DNA of 64,000 nucleotides. Origin: Siphonobacter aquaeclarae (GTDB lineage Bacteria > Bacteroidota > Bacteroidia > Cytophagales > Spirosomataceae). Location: the NCBI RefSeq assembly GCF_900103285.1, contig NZ_FNGS01000002.1, forward strand, positions 536,064-600,063, read 5' to 3'. Within the stretch, counting starts at the first letter, position 1. Every line of letters begins with the position of its first letter. Below, one piece after another: positions 1-7,636 of this stretch. A model generated the notes under the pieces. That model was not told where the DNA came from and did not search any database. It saw only the letters and a program-made list of their open reading frames with translations. A program made the position numbers and the translations under genes.

Positions 1-1
1 A

Positions 2-271
2 CTTGGTTTTCAGGCAGGTGCGTCTCCAGGCGCGGTGCGAATCGGAATCTGCTATCAGCGGATTGATATTCCCAACCAACCGGTAACCAATTTCGTCGGC
101 CCTGATTACACGACGCATCGTGTTGTCAGTGAACGCCGGACCTACCCGGCCTCCGGCCACGTAACCGGCCTTCCCGCCGGGATGTATAAAATCGGGGTCG
201 GTGTTCTCAATTCGACAAGCGCGATACTGGCTGATGTCGATTTTGTAAACGGCTATGTTCTCGTCCTTTAA
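2..271 (+). CDS. C-terminal end of an unknown protein (cut by window edge)
   Basis: The reading frame is open from the left edge and ends in TAA at 271, giving 89 visible residues. A GTG at 35 is internal, since the frame continues upstream without a stop. The visible part is rich in short beta-prone stretches and ends in VNGYVLVL, without the basic tail of a T9SS sorting domain. No family is recognised. The next gene starts 12 bases downstream on the same strand, so the two are probably cotranscribed. Function unknown. Confidence 0.55.
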   Translation, partial: LGFQAGASPGAVRIGICYQRIDIPNQPVTNFVGPDYTTHRVVSERRTYPASGHVTGLPAGMYKIGVGVLNSTSAILADVDFVNGYVLVL

Positions 272-283
272 TCCATCCAACCC

Positions 284-1009
284 ATGTTTCGGTATTTTCT
301 GTTTTTCTTCGTGATCAGCAGCCGGATTTTTGCCCAGCAGGGGCCGGTCTCCGCCGCAGCGGGCACCCAGGCCGGCGGGTATCTGATCGAGTTTTCAGTG
401 GGCGACGTCTTCGCGTCGACGGTGCAGAACGGGTCTTTCTCGAACACCGGCGGTATTCTTCAGCCTGAGGCTGTATCGGGTCCGTTGCCCGTCCGGTTAC
501 TATCGTTTTCCGTTTCGGCAGAAGGCTCCTCGGCTGTCCTTCTGCGCTGGCATACCGCCGAAGAAATCAATACGTCACATTTTGATGTCGAGCAGAGCGT
601 GACCGGTCGTGCCTGGCGCGTTGCAGGCCGTGTCTATCCGACCGGCGGCCCGGCAAGGGGCGCTTCTTACGCATTCACGGATTTCGATCCGGCCGACGGT
701 GTCAGTTATTACCGTCTGCGCATAGCCGACAATGACAATACCGCATCGTATAGCTCTATCCGTAGCATTGTAACCGACCGCCCCTCCGCGTGGGTGATGT
801 ATCCCAATCCGGCCGCGCACTATGTCCGCTTCGGTAAGCTGGCGGCGGTCCGGGCGATTTCGGTCCGGGATATGCAGGGACAGCTTCGTTACCGGTCGGC
901 TCAGACAGGTGAAGTGGACGTTCATACCTGGCCCGCCGGACTTTATGCAGTGATCGTCGAGCACACCAACGGCTCGGTGGAAACCCGGAAACTGATGGTT
1001 GTCCGCTGA
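284..1009 (+). CDS. T9SS type A sorting-domain protein
   Basis: 241 residues. A hydrophobic signal peptide (about residues 1-18, ending RIFAQ) is followed by a short unrecognised beta-rich region. Next comes the segment often placed before the sorting domain (LPVRLLSFSVSAEG, then LRWHTAEEINTSHFDVEQS). The last 75 or so residues form a type A T9SS sorting domain: YPNPAAHYVRF, then GLYAVIVEH and the basic end TRKLMVV. The protein is therefore expected to cross the outer membrane through T9SS and lose this domain at the surface. No catalytic domain is visible, so its role at the surface is unknown. It lies 36 bases before a sensor kinase gene; a functional link is not shown. Confidence 0.8.
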   Translation: MFRYFLFFFVISSRIFAQQGPVSAAAGTQAGGYLIEFSVGDVFASTVQNGSFSNTGGILQPEAVSGPLPVRLLSFSVSAEGSSAVLLRWHTAEEINTSHFDVEQSVTGRAWRVAGRVYPTGGPARGASYAFTDFDPADGVSYYRLRIADNDNTASYSSIRSIVTDRPSAWVMYPNPAAHYVRFGKLAAVRAISVRDMQGQLRYRSAQTGEVDVHTWPAGLYAVIVEHTNGSVETRKLMVVR

Positions 1010-1045
1010 CAGACATTTTACCATCTTTGTTTTTTCCCCATCCGC

Positions 1046-4042
1046 ATGGTCAAACGGTTGTTGCTGCTTCTGACAGGAATACTGGGTCTGATACATTCGA
1101 TTCAGGCGCGCATTCCCGAACCCCAGTTCAAACACCTGACACAGAAGCAGGGCCTCCCCGACATGAACATCCGGAGTTTTGCTCAGGACCAGTACGGATT
1201 TGTGTGGATCGGGACGTACAATGGACTTTGCCGGTTCGACGGCCGGAAAATTCGTTCCTATTTTCACAACCGGAACGATCCCTTTTCGCTGCCCGGCAAC
1301 TACATCACCTCTCTTCATGCCGGTAACTCCGGGCGGCTGTGGATTGGCTGCGAGGAAACGCTGTGTCTTTTCGAGGAAAGGACGCAGCGTTTTCTCTCCT
1401 TCCGGCTCCCGGGCGGCGGGAAAATTTACGGCATTACCGAAGGCCCGGAAGGGATTCTCTGGCTGGCAACCGGCGGCGGGCTGGTTTCATTCCACCTCCG
1501 CGAACGCCGGTTTACCGTTCAGCCGCCGGTCGCCCAAAACCCGCTTGCCCGTCCGGTTGTCCAGATGGCGGCTGCCCCCGAAGGAACGCTGTACCTGGTC
1601 ACACCCGACGGAATTGTGCTGTACAACATCATCACCCGCCGTATCAGGCTGTTCCGCCGGGAGTACCTTGCCGGAAACGATGACGACGAGGTACTGGCAA
1701 TTGCACCCGACCGCGAAGGTAACCTCTGGTACGCTGCCGGAGACCAGGCATCCTTCATCGGAAAACTGGACCCGGTATCCGGAAAAATCCTTGAAAAACT
1801 GCCGCTGTACCGCTTTTTTGACACCCGTACAGACCATATCCGAAGCCTGCTCACCGACCGGCGGGGCCGTCTCTGGATCGCCGCCAACGTCGGAGGCCTG
1901 CTTTTCTATGATCCTCCCCGGCAGGAATACCGGCAGTTTACGCATGACCCTCTTGTGGAAGGCAGCCTGAGCGGAGCCGGTTCGGCCAGGCTCTTCGCCG
2001 ACCATAACGACGGCATCTGGGTAGGTGCAGAACTATCCGGCGTCAGCTGGTGCTACCCCGACGAGCAGCCGTTTACCTTGTTTCAGGCCACGCAGGACCC
2101 CCGCACCAGCTTACCCTGGTTCTGGGGCCGGGCGGCGCTGGAAGACGAAAAGGGAAACCTATGGCTGGGTACCGGCAACGGACTCTCCGTCTGGAACGAA
2201 AAAAAAGGCTTTCTGCATCATTATGTAAAAGGGAATACCCCGCCCGGCTGGACCGATGTATTTTCGATCCGGTCACTTGCCAGGGGGTCTGACGGGGCGG
2301 TCTGGGTAGGACTGAGCGACCGCATCCACCGGTTTTCAGGAGGAAAGTGGCGTATTTACACCGAGAAGGATTCCCTGCGCGGTGCCTTCTGCTGGGCCCT
2401 TCTCACTACCCGGAAGGGAGATTTCTACGCCGGAACCAGGGAAGGCCTCCAGGTATACAACCCGCAGACGAACCGGTTCGACTCGTTTGACAAGGACCCG
2501 CTTTTCGGGCCATTTGCCCGAAAAAATGCCCGCGCCTTGTTCGAAAGCCGCGACGGGGGGCTGTGGATTGGATTCCGGGGCTTCGGCCTGGTCTATTGGC
2601 ACCGGGAGCGGAAAATTCTCAGGCATTACCTCAAAGAGCTGCCCCATCCCCTCGTGACATCTCTGGCGGAAGACCGGAACGGGATTCTCTGGATCGCGAC
2701 TATAGACGGGCTGGCGCGCTTCGACGGCGCTGCTTTCCGGCACTACAACCGGGAAGAGGGCTTTCCGTCCAATCAGTTTGCCGGATTATTGTTTGACAGG
2801 GATAACCGGCTGTGGACAGGTACCAGCGCCGGTCTTTGCTGCCTCGATACCGACCGGAAAACCGTTCATACCTTCACAACCGAAGACGGGCTGGCATCTG
2901 ATACTTTCAATGATCAGTCGGCCTGTACCCTGCGCGACGGCCGGTTTTGTTATCCTTCCACCCGGGGCTTTGTGCTCTTTGACCCCGCGGAAGTGCTGGC
3001 GACCGAGCGGACGGCGGCCGTCAGAAGCTACCTGACGGGTTTTCAGGTATCCGGCCGGAATCATCCGCTGCCGGTCAATCCGGAGGCGGTACGGGAAATC
3101 ACGCTGCGGCCGGATGAACATTTTTTTACATTCGAATGGGCCGCCTGCCAGTTCCGTCATCCCGACCAGAACCGGTACCTCTGCCAGTTGGCGGGGTTTG
3201 ACGACCGGTGGATACAGGTGGAGCATCCCGCGGCAACGTATACAAACGTTCCGGGTGGAGACTATGTCTTTCGTTTCCGAACCTCTACCATCCCCGGAAA
3301 ATGGAACGGACCCATCTCCGAAATTCAGGTTCATATTCAGATCGTATATTACCGTACGTGGTGGTTTCTGACCCTGTCGGCGTTGCTGCTGACAGGGCTG
3401 GGTTACCTGCTCTACCGGTACCGGATCCGTCAGGCATTGCATATTTCAGAACTTCAGACGCAGTCTGCCCGTCTCGAAAAAAATAACGCCCTCGTACGCT
3501 ATCAAAACCTCGTCAACCAGCTCAACCCGCACTTTCTCTTCAACAGTCTGGCGGTGCTGGACAGCCTGATTTTCAAAGATCAAAAGCTCGCTTCCAGGAA
3601 TCTGCGCCAGCTGACAAAGGTGTATCGTTACCTGATCGAAAACGACGGCGTGGAAGTTATCGACCTGGAAAAGGAAGTCCGGTTTACCCGGGATTTCATC
3701 GGGTTGCTTGCAACACGGTATGGCGACGGATTGCAGATTTCGGTAACCATTCCAGACGCGGCACTGCACCGGAAGATTGTCCCGGTGACATTGCAGAATC
3801 TCCTCGAAAACGCCATCAAACACAACACCACCGATCCGGAAAGTCCGCTGGTCATCCGGGTATTTGTTTCCGGAGACGACCTGGTGGTGCAAAACAACCT
3901 GCAGCGCCGCCCCCAGGTCAGTACCTCTAACGGAAAAGGTCTGGCAGACATGCAGGCGCTCTACCGGCACCTTTCCGGGCGGGAACTGCGGGTTGTTGAA
4001 GCGGGCGGTGTATTCTCCGTCCATATCCCTTTCATCGTATGA
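1046..4042 (+). CDS. LytS-type sensor histidine kinase with periplasmic Reg_prop propeller
   Basis: 998 residues. The signal peptide is about residues 1-22. A long periplasmic part with repeated G-LWIG-type motifs (LWIGCEETL, LWLATGGGL, LWIAANVGGL, LWLGTGNGL) forms one or two Reg_prop beta-propellers. A Y_Y_Y-like domain follows (around 690-765), then one membrane helix near 770-792 and a coiled-coil linker. The C-terminal kinase is of the His_kinase/LytS type: NQLNPHFLFNSL holds the phospho-acceptor His829, and NLLENAIKHN is the ATP-binding N box. It probably senses a ligand in the periplasm and phosphorylates the next gene's product; the two genes overlap by the ATGA at 4039-4042. The ligand is unknown. 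Unlike SusR-type hybrids, it has no fused receiver or AraC domain. Confidence 0.92.
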   Translation: MVKRLLLLLTGILGLIHSIQARIPEPQFKHLTQKQGLPDMNIRSFAQDQYGFVWIGTYNGLCRFDGRKIRSYFHNRNDPFSLPGNYITSLHAGNSGRLWIGCEETLCLFEERTQRFLSFRLPGGGKIYGITEGPEGILWLATGGGLVSFHLRERRFTVQPPVAQNPLARPVVQMAAAPEGTLYLVTPDGIVLYNIITRRIRLFRREYLAGNDDDEVLAIAPDREGNLWYAAGDQASFIGKLDPVSGKILEKLPLYRFFDTRTDHIRSLLTDRRGRLWIAANVGGLLFYDPPRQEYRQFTHDPLVEGSLSGAGSARLFADHNDGIWVGAELSGVSWCYPDEQPFTLFQATQDPRTSLPWFWGRAALEDEKGNLWLGTGNGLSVWNEKKGFLHHYVKGNTPPGWTDVFSIRSLARGSDGAVWVGLSDRIHRFSGGKWRIYTEKDSLRGAFCWALLTTRKGDFYAGTREGLQVYNPQTNRFDSFDKDPLFGPFARKNARALFESRDGGLWIGFRGFGLVYWHRERKILRHYLKELPHPLVTSLAEDRNGILWIATIDGLARFDGAAFRHYNREEGFPSNQFAGLLFDRDNRLWTGTSAGLCCLDTDRKTVHTFTTEDGLASDTFNDQSACTLRDGRFCYPSTRGFVLFDPAEVLATERTAAVRSYLTGFQVSGRNHPLPVNPEAVREITLRPDEHFFTFEWAACQFRHPDQNRYLCQLAGFDDRWIQVEHPAATYTNVPGGDYVFRFRTSTIPGKWNGPISEIQVHIQIVYYRTWWFLTLSALLLTGLGYLLYRYRIRQALHISELQTQSARLEKNNALVRYQNLVNQLNPHFLFNSLAVLDSLIFKDQKLASRNLRQLTKVYRYLIENDGVEVIDLEKEVRFTRDFIGLLATRYGDGLQISVTIPDAALHRKIVPVTLQNLLENAIKHNTTDPESPLVIRVFVSGDDLVVQNNLQRRPQVSTSNGKGLADMQALYRHLSGRELRVVEAGGVFSVHIPFIV

Positions 4043-4770
4043 ATGCCCTGATTGTCGAAGACGAAATACTGATTGCCGAGCAGATGCAGCGCATGTTGTA
4101 CGACGTGGCGCCGCATGTTCGGGTGCTGGGCGTAGTTTCCAGTTTGAAGGCGCTCCAGCGCTGGCTTGTTCAGCATCCGGAACCGGACTTGATTTTCATG
4201 GACATACAGCTTTCAGACGGCCTGAGTTTCGCCATTTTCGAGCAGTTCCGACTCCGCTGTCCGGTCATTTTCACGACGGCGTATGACGAGTATGCGATCC
4301 GGGCGTTTCGCGCCAACGGCATCGACTATCTTCTCAAGCCGGTGGAGGAAGAAGACCTGATCCGTTCCCTGGAAAAGTTACGGCGGTTTTCGGGTTCATA
4401 TGAGGGGCTGGTGCGCCAGATCCGGCAGGAGCCTGCTTTCCGGGAAAAATTCATTGTGCATCACCGGCAGTCAGCCGTACCTGTGAGTGTGCAGGATATT
4501 GCTGTATTTGAGCTCGATCAGCTCATTTATCTCCATAAGCGGGACGGGCAGCGGTATGTGATGGACCACCGTTCGCTGGAAGAGATCGAAGCCGAACTGA
4601 ATCCGGTACAGTTTTTCCGGGCCAACCGCCGGCAGATTGTGAGCCTCGACGCCATCGAACGCTTCCGGACAGACCCTTCGGGCAGAGTTCTGCTGACTGT
4701 TGCACCGGTAGGGACAATCGAAATAAGCAAGGAAAAAGCCCCCGTTTTCCGAAAATGGATAAACCGATAG
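4039..4770 (+). CDS. LytTR-family response regulator
   Basis: 243 residues. The receiver domain (1-115) has acidic residues Glu7/Asp8, the phospho-acceptor Asp55 in LIFMDIQL, Thr/Ser switch region FTTAYDEYA, and the conserved Lys in DYLLKPV. The LytTR DNA-binding domain spans about 145-243 (VQDIAVFELDQLIYLHKRDG, FFRANRRQIVSLDAIERF). Its start overlaps the stop of the sensor kinase by four bases, so translation is coupled and the two form one phosphorelay pair. LytTR regulators act as transcription factors; the target genes are not known, though the collar-protein operon downstream is a candidate by position only. Confidence 0.93.
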   Translation: MNALIVEDEILIAEQMQRMLYDVAPHVRVLGVVSSLKALQRWLVQHPEPDLIFMDIQLSDGLSFAIFEQFRLRCPVIFTTAYDEYAIRAFRANGIDYLLKPVEEEDLIRSLEKLRRFSGSYEGLVRQIRQEPAFREKFIVHHRQSAVPVSVQDIAVFELDQLIYLHKRDGQRYVMDHRSLEEIEAELNPVQFFRANRRQIVSLDAIERFRTDPSGRVLLTVAPVGTIEISKEKAPVFRKWINR

Positions 4771-4864
4771 AGATCACTATTCAACCTATTATCTTTTTGC
4801 TACTTTTATTTATCAACTTTCTGTTTTAAAACCTATTATTCCTAAAAAATATTAAATACAGTTC

Positions 4865-4897
4865 CTCTTTTTTTTCTCCGCTACTTTTCTACCTTTG
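4865..4897 (+). promoter_or_regulatory. Putative Bacteroidota promoter for the collar-protein operon
   Basis: TACCTTTG at 4890-4897 matches the TAnnTTTG minus-7 element exactly. A T-rich run at 4865-4878 lies at the minus-33 distance but lacks the final G of TTTG. The whole interval 4771-5000 is much more AT-rich than the coding DNA around it. Transcription would start near 4904, leaving an untranslated leader of about 100 bases. Confidence 0.4.
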
Positions 4898-5000
4898 GGC
4901 AGTACGGCACAAAATTGAAGCAGGATAAGTGCCGGACCTCTATATACTGCTTCGTAAACCCATCCAAAACTATCGGACCAACCTTTACCTCATTCCGCCA

Positions 5001-5573
5001 ATGAATGACGTTGTACTTGCCGAGATTCGTCTCGTCGCCTTTAACTATGCCCCCAGAGGCTGGGCGCTGTGTAACGGGCAGATCCTTTCAATTGCGCAAA
5101 ATCAAGCCCTTTTTTCCCTTCTCGGGACGACATTCGGTGGCAACGGCGTAACCAACTTTGCCTTGCCGGATCTGCGGGGTCGCGGCCCTATGCACTGGGG
5201 TAATGGCCCGGGACTGTCTCCGGTCAATCTCGGACAGGTAGGCGGCACCACTTCAACCACGCTGCTCACCACGCAGATACCCTCCCATGTGCACATGGCG
5301 ACAATCCATAATACGACCGGCGAGGTTATGGGTTCTGCCTTCGACGGGGATTCAACCAATCCGGACGGGAACTACTTCGCCATTGCCGCCAATACCCCCG
5401 ACAAGATGTACGGTGCGGCGGCCAATGGAAAGATGAGTTTCAACGGAGAATTCCAGGCCGATGCCCAGGTAACCCTCAGTGGTGGAGGCTCCCAGCCCCA
5501 CTCCAATATGATGCCATACCTCGGCATGACGTTTATCATTGCTCTTCAAGGAATTTACCCAAGCCGAAACTGA
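5001..5573 (+). CDS. Phage tail-collar-like (MdpB-type) protein, copy 1
   Basis: 190 residues from the ATG at 5001, chosen because the collar-domain alignment with the next two genes begins there (an upstream GTG at 4929 would add 24 unmatched residues). The N-terminal half is a tail-collar domain (PF07484 type): GWALCNGQILSI, then ALFSLLGTTFGGNG, then LPDLRGRGPMHWGNGPGL. The C-terminus GGGSQPHSNMMPYLGMTF is also shared with copies 2 and 3. There is no signal peptide and no phage structural gene nearby, so this is a chromosomal collar family of the kind called microcystin-dependent protein. It probably forms trimeric fibre-like assemblies; the function is unproven. First of three paralogs in tandem. 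Confidence 0.85.
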   Translation: MNDVVLAEIRLVAFNYAPRGWALCNGQILSIAQNQALFSLLGTTFGGNGVTNFALPDLRGRGPMHWGNGPGLSPVNLGQVGGTTSTTLLTTQIPSHVHMATIHNTTGEVMGSAFDGDSTNPDGNYFAIAANTPDKMYGAAANGKMSFNGEFQADAQVTLSGGGSQPHSNMMPYLGMTFIIALQGIYPSRN

Positions 5574-5574
5574 T

Positions 5575-6135
5575 ATGTATGGATACGTAGGCGAAATCAA
5601 GATGTTCGCCGGCAACTTCGCACCCCAGAATACCGCCCTGTGTAACGGACAAGTACTCCCCATCTCGCAGAACACCGCGCTGTTCTCGATCCTTGGGACA
5701 TTCTACGGTGGAAACGGGGTAAGTACATTCCAGCTACCCAACCTCATGGGCCGTGTACCAATGGCGCAGGGCACCGGGCCCGGGCTTACCCCGCGGACCA
5801 TCGGAGAGTCTGCGGGTTCGGAGACGGTCACGCTCCTATTGACCGAAATTCCGGCACATACGCACAACGGCACGGTGGTTTTCAGCAATCCGCAGCTCCG
5901 CTGTTACAACGGCGCCCCGACCAGCAAAACCGCCGAAGGAAATCTCCCCGCCAACTCCGCAAAAGGCGAGTTGTACAACGGCGCAGCGACATCCTCGATG
6001 GTAACCACCATCAACGTCAATCAGGGCTTTACGTCCGGTCCATCCGGTGGCGGTCAGCCGCATAACAACATGCAGCCGTATCTCGCGATCACGTTTGTCA
6101 TCTGTATGCAAGGTGTTTTCCCCCCAAGAGGCTAA
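5575..6135 (+). CDS. Phage tail-collar-like (MdpB-type) protein, copy 2
   Basis: 186 residues from the ATG at 5575, one base after the stop of copy 1, so translation is probably coupled. An alternative upstream start at 5539 would overlap copy 1 and add residues outside the family alignment. The collar domain is clear: GEIKMFAGNFAPQNTALCNG, LPISQNTALFSILGTFYGGNG, LPNLMGRVPMAQGTGPGL. The end, GGGQPHNNMQPYLAITF, matches the paralogs. The middle third (about residues 100-150) differs strongly from copies 1 and 3, which suggests a conserved scaffold with a variable exposed insert. No signal peptide. Confidence 0.87.
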   Translation: MYGYVGEIKMFAGNFAPQNTALCNGQVLPISQNTALFSILGTFYGGNGVSTFQLPNLMGRVPMAQGTGPGLTPRTIGESAGSETVTLLLTEIPAHTHNGTVVFSNPQLRCYNGAPTSKTAEGNLPANSAKGELYNGAATSSMVTTINVNQGFTSGPSGGGQPHNNMQPYLAITFVICMQGVFPPRG

Positions 6136-6141
6136 TCAATC

Positions 6142-6705
6142 ATGGATAATTACTTAGGAGAAATCAAGCTGTTTGCCGGGAATTTCCCCCCGCTGGGTTG
6201 GGCGTTTTGCAATGGAGCGCTCCTGTCGATTGCCGAGTACGATGCATTGTATAATCTCATCGGCACCACCTATGGCGGCGACGGAATCCAGACCTTCGGG
6301 CTACCCAACCTGCAGGGTCGTATTCCGATCGGCTGGGGAAGCGGGCCGGGTTTGCCGACCGTGGTGATCGGAGAATCGGCCGGAACGGAAGAAATTACGC
6401 TGACGACCAACCAAATGCCGAATCACACGCATGTCGCTCAGGTTCAGGCGAAAGGTTCCCTCGGAGTCGGAACGACTGCCACCTCCAATGCACCCGAAGG
6501 CTTCGCGCCAGCAGACGACTCCGGCAGCAACATGTATGCCAATGCCGCCCCCAACGGCGCCATGGGACCCGACGCGGTGGCGAGCACTTCGCCGACGGTC
6601 AGCGTCATGCCTGTCGGAGGATCGCAGCCGCATGACAACATGCAGCCCTATCTGGTCATCAGCTACATCATTGCGCTGTACGGCATTTATCCGTCGCCAA
6701 GCTAA
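6142..6705 (+). CDS. Phage tail-collar-like (MdpB-type) protein, copy 3
   Basis: 187 residues, starting six bases after copy 2. Collar motifs are GEIKLFAGNFPPLGWAFCNG, ALYNLIGTTYGGDG, LPNLQGRIPIGWGSGPGL, and the C-terminal GGSQPHDNMQPYLVISY. The first 80 residues are close to copy 2, while the central insert is again divergent. Its stop codon (6703-6705) directly abuts the start of the formyltransferase-like gene. The three copies probably arose by tandem duplication and may form a hetero-oligomer or alternative tips; this is inference. Confidence 0.87.
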   Translation: MDNYLGEIKLFAGNFPPLGWAFCNGALLSIAEYDALYNLIGTTYGGDGIQTFGLPNLQGRIPIGWGSGPGLPTVVIGESAGTEEITLTTNQMPNHTHVAQVQAKGSLGVGTTATSNAPEGFAPADDSGSNMYANAAPNGAMGPDAVASTSPTVSVMPVGGSQPHDNMQPYLVISYIIALYGIYPSPS

Positions 6706-7620
6706 ATGAGGGTAGCGTTACTGAGCTCCTCGGCCGCCGGGATTCCGGTGTTGCAGTGGCTGGCCGGTCAGCAGGTACTCTCGGGACTCGGAGTGCTTGA
6801 TCTTCCGGATAATGAAGACATTGTTTTTCCGGCCCGGGCCATCGGTATACCGGTCCGGCAGTTGACCGGCGCAGCTTTCGATGCCTCGCTCGAAGCCTGG
6901 ATAAAAGAAGTACAGCCGGATATTGTGCTGGTCATCGGCTGCCCGTACCGGATCCCGGAACGCCTGCTCGACCAGCCCGTTCACGGATTCTATAACGTTC
7001 ATTTCGGCGCGCTGCCGGTATATGGCGGCAGTACGCCGTTGTTCTGGCAGATTCGTCATCAGGAAAAAACGGGCGAGCTGACGATACACCGGATGAATGC
7101 ACGGCTCGATAAAGGTCCGGTCGCCGTACGGTTGCCGCTGGCCATTGAGCCGGCTGACACCTACGGTCTGCTCATGTCTAGGTATGCCCTGCAAAGTGTG
7201 GAAGGCGTATACCGGTTACTGATCGGCCTGCAGCAAGGCACGCTGACGCTCGAACCACAGGCAGAGACAGCCGTTCGGTTTCATCCGCGACCGGCAGGCA
7301 GGGAGGTTTTCATCGATTGGGCCGGTATGAACGCCCGGCAGATTGAAGCCCTCGTACGCGCCTGCAATCCCTGGAACCGGGGCGCCATTGCCCGCCTGAA
7401 AGGCTGGTCGATCAAAATTGTCGAAGCCGCCGCCACCGTAGAACTTCCCGGAATACCTCCCGGAACACTTCGGTTTGAATCGGAAAATACCGTTTACGTA
7501 TCCTGCGCAGAGCAGACCGCGCTTCGGATAGATATCGTTTACGCCCGGGAAGGGTATTTTTCCGGCCCGGCGATCGCCCGGTTCGGCATACGCTCCGGCG
7601 ATCGATTCGACGCCCTTTAA
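6706..7620 (+). CDS. Formyltransferase-family enzyme (methionyl-tRNA formyltransferase-like)
   Basis: 304 residues. The N-terminal Rossmann-like formyltransferase domain (about 1-185) holds the catalytic triad of the family: Asn97 and His99 in YNVHFGALPVYGG, and Asp135 in ARLDKGP. The C-terminal part (IDWAGMNARQIEALVRACNP) resembles the Formyl_trans_C OB domain. Members move a formyl group from 10-formyltetrahydrofolate to an amine: tRNA-bound Met, amino sugars or peptides. The start ATG directly follows the stop of the third collar gene. A housekeeping Fmt is usually not found beside collar genes, so this copy may formylate something connected with the collar proteins, such as an amino sugar. 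Substrate not known. Confidence 0.8.
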   Translation: MRVALLSSSAAGIPVLQWLAGQQVLSGLGVLDLPDNEDIVFPARAIGIPVRQLTGAAFDASLEAWIKEVQPDIVLVIGCPYRIPERLLDQPVHGFYNVHFGALPVYGGSTPLFWQIRHQEKTGELTIHRMNARLDKGPVAVRLPLAIEPADTYGLLMSRYALQSVEGVYRLLIGLQQGTLTLEPQAETAVRFHPRPAGREVFIDWAGMNARQIEALVRACNPWNRGAIARLKGWSIKIVEAAATVELPGIPPGTLRFESENTVYVSCAEQTALRIDIVYAREGYFSGPAIARFGIRSGDRFDAL

Positions 7621-7636
7621 TCTACACAACCTGTTT

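Noticed and set aside
5001-6705. Prophage or tailocin remnant suggested by the three collar-domain proteins.
   Set aside because: No capsid, sheath, tube, baseplate, lysis or integrase gene is found on either side, and the neighbours are a formyltransferase and a T9SS cargo protein. A chromosomal MdpB-type family fits better.
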